From positions 24,327 through 88,326 of the forward strand of contig CAIJPE010000241.1 in the NCBI GenBank assembly GCA_903822435.1: DNA of 64,000 nucleotides, read 5' to 3'. Numbering within the stretch: position 1 is the stretch's first letter; every line of letters begins with the position of its first letter. Made by a program: the position numbers and the translations under genes. The stretch is from an uncultured beta proteobacterium (GTDB lineage Bacteria > Pseudomonadota > Gammaproteobacteria > Burkholderiales > Burkholderiaceae_C). Below the pieces are notes generated by a model. It was given only the letters and a program-made list of their open reading frames with translations. It did not search any database and was not told the DNA's origin. Below, piece after piece: positions 8,086 to 17,166 of this stretch.

Positions 8086-10307
8086 CAGAAGTCCAGCGTC
8101 GCCGTCAGCAGCACGCTGCGCGCCGGCAGCACCGTCAGCAGGTCGGTGCCCAGGGGATTGGCGCTGCTGCTGTTGGTTGCCGGGCCGGCCACGGCGACGA
8201 TGTTGTGGCGGTCCAGCAGGTTGTTCACGCCGAGCTGCAGTTTGGCGCTGCGGGCGAAGCTGAAGGGCTCGCGGATCGTGTAGTTCACGAACAGGTTGGT
8301 CAGCACCACGGGGTCGATGGTGAAGGCCTGGTGCGTGCCGTCCTTGCCGTCGTTGTACATCTTGCCCACGCGATTGACCGACAGGTTGGTGGACCAGGGG
8401 CCCGCCTTGTAGCTCAATCCCAGCGTCTCGGTGTTGGAAGGCGCGCCAGCCACCCACTGGCCGCTGATGGCGCCGCTGTCGTACTTCAGGCTGCCGGCCA
8501 TGGCGTTGGCGTACACGCTGAAGCCCTGGCCGATGGCGAAGTTGCCTTCCACCTCCACGCCCTGCGTCACCTGGGTGCCGCTGAGCACGTAGCCGATGTT
8601 GCCATTGGCATCGGGCGGCAGGGCTGTGTAGGTACCGTCCAGCTTGGTGTGATAGACGTCGGCGGCCAGCGACAGGTCGGCCGATTGCCACACGGTGCCG
8701 AACTGCACGGTCTTGGTCTTGGTCGCCTTGGGCGGCGGCGAGACCTTGGCGTCCTTCACGTCGAAGATGCTGGTGCTGGGGATCTGGTCGCCTGCGGCGA
8801 GCTGCGCGTAGGCCGTCCAGTTGCGCCGGATCTCGTAGTGCACGTCCAGCGCCGGCAAGGTGTCGGTGTAGGTCTGCGCGTTGCGGATGAAGGGCTGGCC
8901 ACCGGTGATCACGCCCGTGGAGGCGTTGTAGGTTCCGCCCAGCTGGCCGACCGCGCCGCCGTTGTCCTGCAGGTGCACGAAGTCCTGTCGGTAGCTGGCG
9001 AACTTGAGGCCCGGTGTGGCCGTCAGGCCCGGCGTCACCTTGAAGGCGTATTCCAGGTAGGGCTGGAAGGTGGTGGTGACGTAGGTCTCGGTGAAGTTGG
9101 GGCTGGGTCGGATGGCCCAGGTGCGCGGGTCGGCCGGGATCTGGTAGCGGCGGCTGTCGGCGCGGTCGAACCACAGGCCGGTTCGCAGGGTGCCCATGGC
9201 CGAGTCCTGGCTCACGCGCAGCAGGTTGCCGGCCGTGACGTAGGCGTTGAGCTTGTCCGTGCCGCTGGTGGCCGAGACAGTACCCGTGCTGTATTTCTGC
9301 GCGTTGTGGTACTGGTAGCGGTAGACCTTGTCTTCGAGCTTCCAGCCGCCGCCCAGGTCGGTGGCGATGCCCACGTAGGCGAAGCTGGTGTACAGGTCGT
9401 AGAAGTTGTAGCCGTAGTAGTCGCTGCGCGTGGGGTCGTCGGTCAGCAGCAGGTCGTAGGCGCCCTTGTTGACGTTGTCGCGCGTCACGCCCTTCAGGTT
9501 GGGCGTGTTGTTGCGCAGTTCCAGGTACGAGATGAAGCCCGTGAGCTGGGTGCCCGGTGCAATGGTCGTCTGGTACTTGGCCGACAGGGTCTTTCGGCGC
9601 TGGGCGTTGTAGGTCTCGTAGCCGTCGGATTCCAGCTGCTGCACGTTGACCAGCAGGCCTGACTTGCTGTCGCCGCCAAAGAGCCCCGTGTTGTGCTCCA
9701 GGCCCGCCACCTTCGTGCCCCACGAGCCCAGGGTGCCGCTGATGCTGGTGCGCTTCTCGTCCTCGATGACCCGCGATTGCAGGAACACCGAGCCGCCGAA
9801 CGTCGCCTGCCCGATGCTGGCCGCCGTGCCGGGGCCGCGGTCGACCACCACGCCACCCAGCATGTTGGCCGGGAAGAAGGCCCATGAGTGGTGGCTCACG
9901 CCGTTGGTGTCGTTGAAGGGGATGCCGTCGAAGGCATAGACCATGTTGCTGTCGGACAGTCCGCGCAGCGTGATCTTGCTGTCACCCAGGCCCACGCCGT
10001 TGGGCGAGTAGCTGAAGGCGCCCGGCGTGTTGGCCACGATCTGGGTGTAGTCCGACAGCGGCGTCGTGGCGTTGCGGATGAACTCGTTGCCAACGACCGA
10101 CAGGGCCGATCGGGCTTCCAGCGAACCTTGTGAGGGCGCGGTTTCCACCGCAGGGGCCGTCTTGCTGATCTTCCCGGTGATGACGACGGATTCGACGCCA
10201 GCAGCGGTCTGGGCGGTGCTGGGGGTGGCCAGGCACAGGGTGGCCAGGGCCGTGGCGAGGTGGGTGGCCAGCGGCGTGAGCGCCGGGCGTTGGGGCGTGC
10301 GGGTCAT
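8085..10307 (-). CDS. TonB-dependent receptor
   Basis: Signal peptide; plug domain (NTPGAFSYSPNGVGLGDSKITLRGLSD), beta-barrel repeats, terminal aromatic (TATLDF). Confidence 0.93.
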   Translation of the reverse strand: MTRTPQRPALTPLATHLATALATLCLATPSTAQTAAGVESVVITGKISKTAPAVETAPSQGSLEARSALSVVGNEFIRNATTPLSDYTQIVANTPGAFSYSPNGVGLGDSKITLRGLSDSNMVYAFDGIPFNDTNGVSHHSWAFFPANMLGGVVVDRGPGTAASIGQATFGGSVFLQSRVIEDEKRTSISGTLGSWGTKVAGLEHNTGLFGGDSKSGLLVNVQQLESDGYETYNAQRRKTLSAKYQTTIAPGTQLTGFISYLELRNNTPNLKGVTRDNVNKGAYDLLLTDDPTRSDYYGYNFYDLYTSFAYVGIATDLGGGWKLEDKVYRYQYHNAQKYSTGTVSATSGTDKLNAYVTAGNLLRVSQDSAMGTLRTGLWFDRADSRRYQIPADPRTWAIRPSPNFTETYVTTTFQPYLEYAFKVTPGLTATPGLKFASYRQDFVHLQDNGGAVGQLGGTYNASTGVITGGQPFIRNAQTYTDTLPALDVHYEIRRNWTAYAQLAAGDQIPSTSIFDVKDAKVSPPPKATKTKTVQFGTVWQSADLSLAADVYHTKLDGTYTALPPDANGNIGYVLSGTQVTQGVEVEGNFAIGQGFSVYANAMAGSLKYDSGAISGQWVAGAPSNTETLGLSYKAGPWSTNLSVNRVGKMYNDGKDGTHQAFTIDPVVLTNLFVNYTIREPFSFARSAKLQLGVNNLLDRHNIVAVAGPATNSSSANPLGTDLLTVLPARSVLLTATLDF

Positions 10308-10501
10308 CGGATTCTCGATTGCTTGGGTGAAAGGCTTGGGCGCAGACAGCGCCAGGCCGCAGCCTGACCAGCGGCTGGGACACCCGTGTGAAAGTCGCGT
10401 GTCGTTGCGGCCCGCAGACATCCGCGTGGCGGGTCAGGGTCCAGTCAGCGGAACCGTGAGATAAGGCGTTTGCCTTTCAGCTGCCCGGCACCGTTGGTTC
10501 C

Positions 10502-11896
10502 ATGCCCAGACCCCCTCAGCCTGCCACCCCACGCGCGTTTGAATCCCTGCTGCTGGCCGCTTGCATGGCGCTGGCCGCCTGCGCGCACCGCGCGGAAGCG
10601 CCCCCGCCCGGCCCGGCCCGGTCCTGGGTGCAGGCCGCCGCAGACGGGTCCTACAGCGTGCGGGCCATCGCACCGCCCGGGGCCTGCCCGACCGTGCGGT
10701 GGTCGGGCGGCCAGCTCGACATGGCGGTCCGCGTGGCGCCCGCCACCGTGCCGCCGCGGGTGGGTGTGGCCGATGCCAAACCGTCGGTCTTCGACCAGGC
10801 CACCTGCGAAGCGACCTTGCCCGCCGCACTGCGCGACGGCCGCGAACTGCGGGTGGGCGATGCCCGGCTGAGGGCCCCGATGGCCGAGATCCGCCACATC
10901 GTGCTGCTGGCCGACACGGGCTGCCGCATGAAGGCGGCCGACCAGGCCTTCCAGGATTGCAACGACCCGGCGCATTGGCCCCTGGCCGCGCTCTCGGCCA
11001 GCGCCGCCGCGCAGGCGCCGCAACTGGTGATCCACGTCGGCGACATTCACTACCGCGAAAGCCCGTGCCCGCCGGCCAGCGGCGGCTGCGCCGGCAGCCC
11101 CTGGGGCTATGGCCAGGACGTGTGGGACGCCGACTTCTTCGCACCGGTCGCGCCGCTGCTCGCCGCCGCGCCCTGGGTGTTCGTCCGCGGCAATCACGAG
11201 TCGTGTTCACGGGCCGGCGTGGGCTGGTTCCGCCACGTCGATGCCCGCCCGTGGTCGCCGAAGTCCTCTTGCCAGTCCCCCGCCGACGACGCCACCGGCG
11301 ATTTCACCGAGCCCTATGCCGTGGCCCTGTCGGCCGATACCCAACTGATCGTCTTCGATTCAGCGGCCGTTGCCCGCAAGCCCTATGCGGCCGGTAGCGC
11401 GGCTGCGCAGCGCTTGGCGGCGATGCTCGCGCGGGCCGATGAACTGGCGCAGGCCAAGCCGCACAGCCTCTTCCTGAACCATCACCCGGTGCTGGGCTTT
11501 GCCGGCAGCGACGATGGCCAGCCCGGGCCGGGCAATGCAGCCCTGCAGGCGTTGATGGCGCAGCGCCACCCGGACCGCTTGTATGCCGATGGCGTGGACG
11601 CCGTGTTCAATGGGCATTACCACCTGTTCGAGGCGCTGGACTTCGCCAGCGGCCACCCCGCCACCTGGGTCACGGGCAACGGCAGCTCGGCCAGCGAAGG
11701 CCGGGTGGATCCCGCGGCTGCGTTGCGGGCCCAGCCCGCCCCCGGCGCCGTGGTGCAGGGCTTCGCCACGCAGCCGGGCTTCGGCTACACCACGCTGGAC
11801 CGCGAGGCCGAGGGCTGGCGCCTGACCGAATGGAACGTGGCAGGCCAGGCGGTCCAGCGCTGCCGGCTGCAGGGCGCTCGCCTGGCCTGCGATTGA
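10502..11896 (+). CDS. Secreted metallophosphoesterase
   Basis: Lipoprotein-like N-terminus (LAACAH) and calcineurin-like motifs: LLADTG, VIHVGDIHY, VRGNHESC, FLNHHPVLGF, FNGHYHLFE. Confidence 0.88.
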   Translation: MPRPPQPATPRAFESLLLAACMALAACAHRAEAPPPGPARSWVQAAADGSYSVRAIAPPGACPTVRWSGGQLDMAVRVAPATVPPRVGVADAKPSVFDQATCEATLPAALRDGRELRVGDARLRAPMAEIRHIVLLADTGCRMKAADQAFQDCNDPAHWPLAALSASAAAQAPQLVIHVGDIHYRESPCPPASGGCAGSPWGYGQDVWDADFFAPVAPLLAAAPWVFVRGNHESCSRAGVGWFRHVDARPWSPKSSCQSPADDATGDFTEPYAVALSADTQLIVFDSAAVARKPYAAGSAAAQRLAAMLARADELAQAKPHSLFLNHHPVLGFAGSDDGQPGPGNAALQALMAQRHPDRLYADGVDAVFNGHYHLFEALDFASGHPATWVTGNGSSASEGRVDPAAALRAQPAPGAVVQGFATQPGFGYTTLDREAEGWRLTEWNVAGQAVQRCRLQGARLACD

Positions 11897-11909
11897 CCGT
11901 GGCGGCCCT

Positions 11910-12668
11910 TCAGGCGTCAAACTTCTCGCGCAGGGCCTGCGTCAGCCCGTAGACCAGCCGATCCCACTCGTTGCCCAGCCGGTAGGCGTAGGTGGGCAGG
12001 CGCTGCGTCCAGTGGAACTTCCGGCTGCGCCCCGGCGGGGCGGCGATGGTCGAGGCGATGCGGTCGTCGTGGCCGCAGGGCGTGGGCGTGGCCAGCCGCA
12101 CTTTCAGGCCGAAGCGCCAGCCCTGGTCGAAGACGTGGTCGTAGGGCAGGCTCATCGGCAGCAGGCCCTGCGCGTAGGCGGTGGCGGCGCGTCGGTTCAT
12201 CAGGTAGGCGCTGGAACCGGTGCAGCGGCTGAGCATCACGGCCAGATGGTGTCCGTGGCCGAGGGCCAGCACCGGCACCGGCGTGCCGGAGTGCACCGCC
12301 GACAGTTTCACCACGTCCCACCGGTCGGCATGGGCCACCAGACTCTCCAGCACGCCGGGCAGTCCGGGATGCAGCAGCACATCGTCCTCCAGCACCAGCG
12401 CGAAGTCGGCCGTGCTCGCCAGGAACTGCCGCATCACCGCCACGTGCGACAGGTAACATCCCAGCTCGCCCGGTAGCGGCGTCATGCCGTGTTTGCGACG
12501 GTACGAAGGTTCGTCCAGCGCTGCACGCTGTTCGGGCGTCAGTTGCCCCGCGTCCACGGCCGAAAGCCGCGTGAACGGCAGCCGCAGGCCCTGCAACTGT
12601 TCCGTGATGCGCGCCAGTCGGTCGGGCGCCCTGTCGAGGTTGATCACCCATGTCTGAACGCGGCTCAT
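11910..12668 (-). CDS. Glycosyltransferase family 25 protein (LPS biosynthesis type)
   Basis: VINLDRAPDRLARI, GELGCYLSHVAVMRQFL, FALVLEDDVLLHPG are GT25 hallmarks. Confidence 0.88.
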   Translation of the reverse strand: MSRVQTWVINLDRAPDRLARITEQLQGLRLPFTRLSAVDAGQLTPEQRAALDEPSYRRKHGMTPLPGELGCYLSHVAVMRQFLASTADFALVLEDDVLLHPGLPGVLESLVAHADRWDVVKLSAVHSGTPVPVLALGHGHHLAVMLSRCTGSSAYLMNRRAATAYAQGLLPMSLPYDHVFDQGWRFGLKVRLATPTPCGHDDRIASTIAAPPGRSRKFHWTQRLPTYAYRLGNEWDRLVYGLTQALREKFDA

Positions 12669-12708
12669 TGCCTCCATTCTGCGCTGCCTCGGCCCGCCGG
12701 AGCCGCCC

Positions 12709-13122
12709 GTGATCAACGGGGCCTGGCTCGGTTGGGCGCTGGCTGTGGCGGCCGTGGCCGCGGGCTATGTGGCCTACGGCTGGCGCGGCGTGGTGCTGGC
12801 CTTGTCGGGGGTGGTGTTCTGGCTGCTGCTGCAGTTCAGCCGATCGCTGCGCGTGCTGCGGCAGGCGGCCGGCCGCCCGGTGGGCGCGGTGGCCAACGCG
12901 GTCATGCTGCAGGCCCGCCTGCACCCGGGCATGCGGCTGCCGGACATCCTCAAGATCACCCGCAGCCTGGGCCGCAAGGTGGCCGACGAGCCCGAAATCT
13001 TCGCCTGGACCGATGCCGGCGGCGACGCCGTTCGCGTCGAGTTGCGCGATGGCCGCGTCACCGCGTGGCAATTGCACCGGGCCGCCGAGCCGGCGGCGCC
13101 TAAAATCAGCCCCATCCCTTGA
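12709..13122 (+). CDS. Hypothetical membrane-anchored protein upstream of ilvE
   Basis: 137-aa ORF with N-terminal TM segments, divergent from the GT25 gene and 17 nt before ilvE. Confidence 0.65.
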   Translation: MINGAWLGWALAVAAVAAGYVAYGWRGVVLALSGVVFWLLLQFSRSLRVLRQAAGRPVGAVANAVMLQARLHPGMRLPDILKITRSLGRKVADEPEIFAWTDAGGDAVRVELRDGRVTAWQLHRAAEPAAPKISPIP

Positions 13123-13139
13123 AGACACCAGGAGCACCC

Positions 13140-14063
13140 ATGTCGATGTCCGACCGCGACGGCAAGATCTGGATGGACGGCCAGCTCGTCGAATGGCGCG
13201 ATGCCAAGATCCACGTGCTCTCGCACACGCTGCACTACGGCTGCGGCGCCTTCGAGGGCGTGCGGGCCTACAACACGGCGCAGGGCACGGCCATCTTCCG
13301 CCTGTTCGAGCACACCGAGCGGCTGTTCAACAGCGCCAAGATCCTGCGCATGAAGATCCCCTTCACCCCGGCGCAGGTGATGGAAGCCCAGCGCGAGGTG
13401 GTGCGCGTCAACAAGCTCGAGAGCTGCTACCTGCGCCCGCTGGTGTGGATCGGCGACCAGAAGCTGGGCGTGAGCCCCAAGGGGAACACCATCCACCTGA
13501 TGGTCGCGGCTTGGCCCTGGGGCGCCTACCTGGGCGAAGAGGGCATGAAGCGCGGCATCCGCGTGAAGACCAGCAGCTACACGCGCCACCACGTCAACAT
13601 CACCATGACCCAGGCCAAGGCGGTGAGCAACTACACCAACTCGATCCTGGCCAACATGGAAGCCACCGACGAAGGCTACGACGAGGCCCTGCTGCTGGAC
13701 CCGAGCGGCTTCGTCAGCGAAGGCGCCGGCGAGAACCTCTTCGTCATCAAGAAGGGCGTGGTCTACACGCCCGACCTGTCGGCCGGTGCGCTGAACGGCA
13801 TCACCCGTGACACCATCCTGCACATCTGCAACGACCTCGGCCTGAAGCTGGTGGAAAAGCGCATCACGCGGGATGAGGTCTACATCTGCGACGAGGCCTT
13901 CTTCACCGGCACGGCGGCCGAGGTCACGCCCATCCGTGAACTCGACCGGATCGAGTTGGGCTCGGGTTCGCGCGGGCCCATCACGGAGCGCATCCAGACG
14001 GCCTTCTTCGACATCGTCAATGGCCGCAACCCCAAGTACGCCGAATGGCTGACGGCGGTCTGA
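13140..14063 (+). CDS. ilvE: Branched-chain amino acid aminotransferase
   Basis: GKIWMDGQLVEWRDAKIHVLSHTLHYGCGAFEGVRAY, TMTQAKAVSNYTNSILA, SEGAGENLFVIKKG, FFTGTAAEVTPIRE. Confidence 0.97.
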   Translation: MSMSDRDGKIWMDGQLVEWRDAKIHVLSHTLHYGCGAFEGVRAYNTAQGTAIFRLFEHTERLFNSAKILRMKIPFTPAQVMEAQREVVRVNKLESCYLRPLVWIGDQKLGVSPKGNTIHLMVAAWPWGAYLGEEGMKRGIRVKTSSYTRHHVNITMTQAKAVSNYTNSILANMEATDEGYDEALLLDPSGFVSEGAGENLFVIKKGVVYTPDLSAGALNGITRDTILHICNDLGLKLVEKRITRDEVYICDEAFFTGTAAEVTPIRELDRIELGSGSRGPITERIQTAFFDIVNGRNPKYAEWLTAV

Positions 14064-14065
14064 TC

Positions 14066-14272
14066 ATGAGCGAACCCAAAGCCCTGGTGGAACTGGCCGC
14101 GGCCGACCTGGTCGGCCCGGGCGTCACCTTCTGCCCCAACCCGCGCATGCCCTTGTGGAGCAACCACCCGAAGGTCTACATCGACGTGGCGAGCACCGGC
14201 GAAGGCCGCTGTCCGTATTGCGGCACGGTCTACCGGCTGAAGGCCGGCGAGAAGCTGCCCGCTGCCCACTGA
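14066..14272 (+). CDS. Zinc-finger domain-containing protein
   Basis: 68-aa protein with FCPNP, HPKVYIDV and CPYCGTVY; short overlap-free spacing after ilvE. Confidence 0.85.
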   Translation: MSEPKALVELAAADLVGPGVTFCPNPRMPLWSNHPKVYIDVASTGEGRCPYCGTVYRLKAGEKLPAAH

Positions 14273-14299
14273 AGGCCCTGGGGCCCCGCGGCCCGGACC

Positions 14300-17053
14300 T
14301 CACTCCAGCACGTAGACCAGCGCGGTCCGGGCGGGCACGGTCAGCTTGCCGGTTGCGGTATCCCACCGCGCGCCCTCCACCGGGCGCCTGTCGGCGGCCT
14401 GCGCCGAGCGGTGCACCGGGTGCAGGACATAGCGGCGGCCGATCCCTTCCGGCACGGCGAGCGTGGCGGGCTCCAGGCCCGGGTTCAGCGCGTACAGCAC
14501 CTCGGCAAAGCCCGCACCATCCAGGCCGCGGCCGTCCAGCTGGCCCACGATCAGGCCCGGCACCTGGGCCGGACCGGTGTTCAGGAAGCGCAGCCGCGCG
14601 GCCACCTCGTCGGCCGTGCGCAGCCTGAACAAGGTGCTGCTGGCGCGGATCTTCAGCAGGTCGAAGAAGGCATCGCGCGTGAAGCGGATCTCGGCCGGCC
14701 CGGGCTTGATGGCCGGGTCGGCCAGCAAGGGCTTCAAGGCCGGCCACAGGCTGCCGTTGTCGGCCTTGGGGGGCAGGCCACTGCCGAAGTGGTTGTCGGA
14801 AAAGGTCCAGTCCAGCCGATTGAACCAGTCGCCGCTGTCGTAGCTGTTGCGGTCCCCACTCTTGCTGCGCAGGCCTTCCACGCCAGCGTGGAAGTAGGCC
14901 AGGCCCTGGCTGAAGGCCGTCACGGCCAGCCCCAGCACCTGCACCCGGGCCCGCTCGGCGGCTGTCGTGGCCGGCGGCAGCTTGAGCACGTCGATGTCGA
15001 AGAGCGTCGGGTTGTCGTGGTTCTCGACGTAGTTCACCACTTCGTCGGGCTGGCTGGCGTAGCCGGCCGGCTTGTGGTCGTAGTCGATCCGGGCCAGCGT
15101 CTTCACGCTGCCGTCGTGGGTGGTCATGCGGTAGTTGCGCAGCGTGCCGGCCAGGCCCACGCGCACGCCATCGGTGGCTTGCAGAAGGGCTTCCCGGCCG
15201 GTCTCGCCGGCGGCCAGGGCGGCGGGGTTCGGGGCCAGGTGCAGGCCGTTGACCCAGCCCTGGCGGCGCAGGGTGGCTGCGGCGTCGTCGCAGCATCCGC
15301 CGCCGCGCACGGCATCGCGCCCGCGGTCGCTGAAGGTGGCGATGCCGCTGCCCGCCAGGGCGCCCTGCGCGGCCTGCACGAAGCGCTGGCCGTCGGCCAC
15401 TTCGCCGAAGTTCCAGCCCTCGCCCAGCAGGTGGATATGCCGGCCCGTGGCGCGGTCCACCGCCTGTTGCAGCTGCTCCATCGCCGCGCGCGGCTGGTGG
15501 CCCATCAGGTCGAAGCGGAAACTGTCGATGCCGTAGTCGCGTGCCCACACCACGGCGGTGTCGATCATCAGGCGGGCCATCATGCGGTTCTCGGTGGCCG
15601 TGTTGGCGCAGCAGGTGCTGGTGGTGACGCGGCCCTGCAGGTCCAGCCTGTGGTAGTAGCCCGGCACGATGCGGTCGAGCACGGAGCGCGCGGCCTGCCC
15701 CGAGGCCGAGGTGTGGTTGTAGACCAGGTCCATGCCCACTCGCAGGCCCGTGCGGTGCAGGGCCTGCACCATCTGCCGGAACTCTCGGATGCGCACCGCG
15801 CCGGCCGTGGCGTCGCTGGCGTAGCTGCCTTCGGGGGCGCCGTAGTGCCAGGGGTCGTAGCCCCAGTTGAAGCAGTCGGTGGCGGCGGTGGCGGCGATGG
15901 TGGCCTGCTGGCTCTCGCTGTCCGGCGCGCCTTCGGGCGAGGGCGTGACGCAGCCGGTCTCAGGCACCGAGGCGAAATCGAAGACCGGCAGCAGGTGCAG
16001 ATCGGTCACCCCGGCGCGCGCCAGCGCGGCCAGGTGCCGCATGCCGTCGGAGGCGGTGTCGGTGAAGGCGAGGTACTTGCCGCGGTGCGCGTCGGGCACC
16101 GTGCGGTCGCTGGCCGAGAAGTCGCGCAGGTGCAGCTCATAAATCACCATGTCGGTGGCGGCCTTCACGGTGGCAGGGTGGGGTTCCGTGCCCCAGCCTG
16201 CGGGCAGCGTGTCCGGCGCGTCCAGCCGGCCGATCCAGCTTCGGGCTGAATCGGCGCCCAGGCTCAGGGAGTAGGGGTCGGTCACCCGGTTGCGCACCCA
16301 GCCTGCACCTGCCGCGTGTACATCGACCAGAAAGGTGTACGAGCCGCCGCCGAGGTCGCGCGGCACGGTCTGTTGCCAGATGCCGGTGGCGGCATCGCGG
16401 TGCAGGCCCAGGCGGGTGCTCGCCGGGCGCTGGCTGTCGGGGTACAGGCACACCGAGACCTGCCGGGCCGTCGGCGCCCAGAGCCGGAAGGACGTGTGCC
16501 CCGAGGCCACCGCCACGCCCAGCGGTACGGCGGATGCGCGCTCGGCGTAGCGGTCGTCCAGCAGGCCGGCCATCTGCAGCGCGGTGCTGCGCAGCACCCG
16601 CCCGGCCGCGTCGAGTTGGGCCAGCAGCACCGGCTGCTGCAACCAGGGCAGGGGCAGCTCCTTCATCGTGGCAGGCAGGCGCAGGGTCACGCCCGTGCCG
16701 GCGTATGCAAAGCGCCGGACCAGGGCTGGCGGCAGCGCCGCTGCGCTGCGCGACATCGCCAGCCGGCCATCGAAGCCCGCGGGCGCGTGTCCCGCCTCGG
16801 CCGTACGGCCGGCGCTGGCCGACTTCAGCAGCACGAAGCGGCCTTCCGCCGCCACGCCGGGCCAGCGCAGCGTGCGGCGGTCGAGCCAGAGCGCGGCCGC
16901 CGTCTCGGGCCCGCCGGCCTGCAGGATGTGCGAGACCTCGGGCGCATCACAGTCTGCCAGCCCGGGCGCATGGGGGTGCGGATTCGCCCGGGCCGCCCCG
17001 GCGCCGGCCACGCTGGCCACCAGGGCCAGGGCGGTGATGAAGTTCAAGCGCAT
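14300..17053 (-). CDS. pulA: Pullulanase-type alpha-1,6-glucosidase (GH13), secreted
   Basis: Signal peptide from ATG at 17053; MVIYELHLRDFSASD, CFNWGYDPWHYGAPEGSYA, VGMDLVYNHT, YGIDSFRFDLMGH, GEGWNFGE, YVENHDNPTLFD. Confidence 0.93.
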   Translation of the reverse strand: MRLNFITALALVASVAGAGAARANPHPHAPGLADCDAPEVSHILQAGGPETAAALWLDRRTLRWPGVAAEGRFVLLKSASAGRTAEAGHAPAGFDGRLAMSRSAAALPPALVRRFAYAGTGVTLRLPATMKELPLPWLQQPVLLAQLDAAGRVLRSTALQMAGLLDDRYAERASAVPLGVAVASGHTSFRLWAPTARQVSVCLYPDSQRPASTRLGLHRDAATGIWQQTVPRDLGGGSYTFLVDVHAAGAGWVRNRVTDPYSLSLGADSARSWIGRLDAPDTLPAGWGTEPHPATVKAATDMVIYELHLRDFSASDRTVPDAHRGKYLAFTDTASDGMRHLAALARAGVTDLHLLPVFDFASVPETGCVTPSPEGAPDSESQQATIAATAATDCFNWGYDPWHYGAPEGSYASDATAGAVRIREFRQMVQALHRTGLRVGMDLVYNHTSASGQAARSVLDRIVPGYYHRLDLQGRVTTSTCCANTATENRMMARLMIDTAVVWARDYGIDSFRFDLMGHQPRAAMEQLQQAVDRATGRHIHLLGEGWNFGEVADGQRFVQAAQGALAGSGIATFSDRGRDAVRGGGCCDDAAATLRRQGWVNGLHLAPNPAALAAGETGREALLQATDGVRVGLAGTLRNYRMTTHDGSVKTLARIDYDHKPAGYASQPDEVVNYVENHDNPTLFDIDVLKLPPATTAAERARVQVLGLAVTAFSQGLAYFHAGVEGLRSKSGDRNSYDSGDWFNRLDWTFSDNHFGSGLPPKADNGSLWPALKPLLADPAIKPGPAEIRFTRDAFFDLLKIRASSTLFRLRTADEVAARLRFLNTGPAQVPGLIVGQLDGRGLDGAGFAEVLYALNPGLEPATLAVPEGIGRRYVLHPVHRSAQAADRRPVEGARWDTATGKLTVPARTALVYVLE

Positions 17054-17061
17054 GCCAAACG

Positions 17062-17074
17062 GTAGCAAAACTAC
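17062..17074. promoter_or_regulatory. Putative HexR-like operator GTAGCAAAACTAC
   Basis: Inverted repeat GTAG-N5-CTAC, 8 nt upstream of pulA ATG; same sequence at 52478 and, as reverse complement, at 20371. Confidence 0.7.
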
Positions 17075-17149
17075 GGAATCCATGAGCCCGGACGATCCCT
17101 GTGCCGCGGCCATCTCGCGAGAAACCCCGGCTGCCGCGTGGGGGAAACC

Positions 17150-17162
17150 GTACTTAAACTAC
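17150..17162. promoter_or_regulatory. Putative HexR-like operator, one mismatch (GTACTTAAACTAC)
   Basis: Matches the recurrent motif except GTAC half-site; 4 nt before the ATG of the GH13 gene at 17167. Confidence 0.5.
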
Positions 17163-17166
17163 AGAG

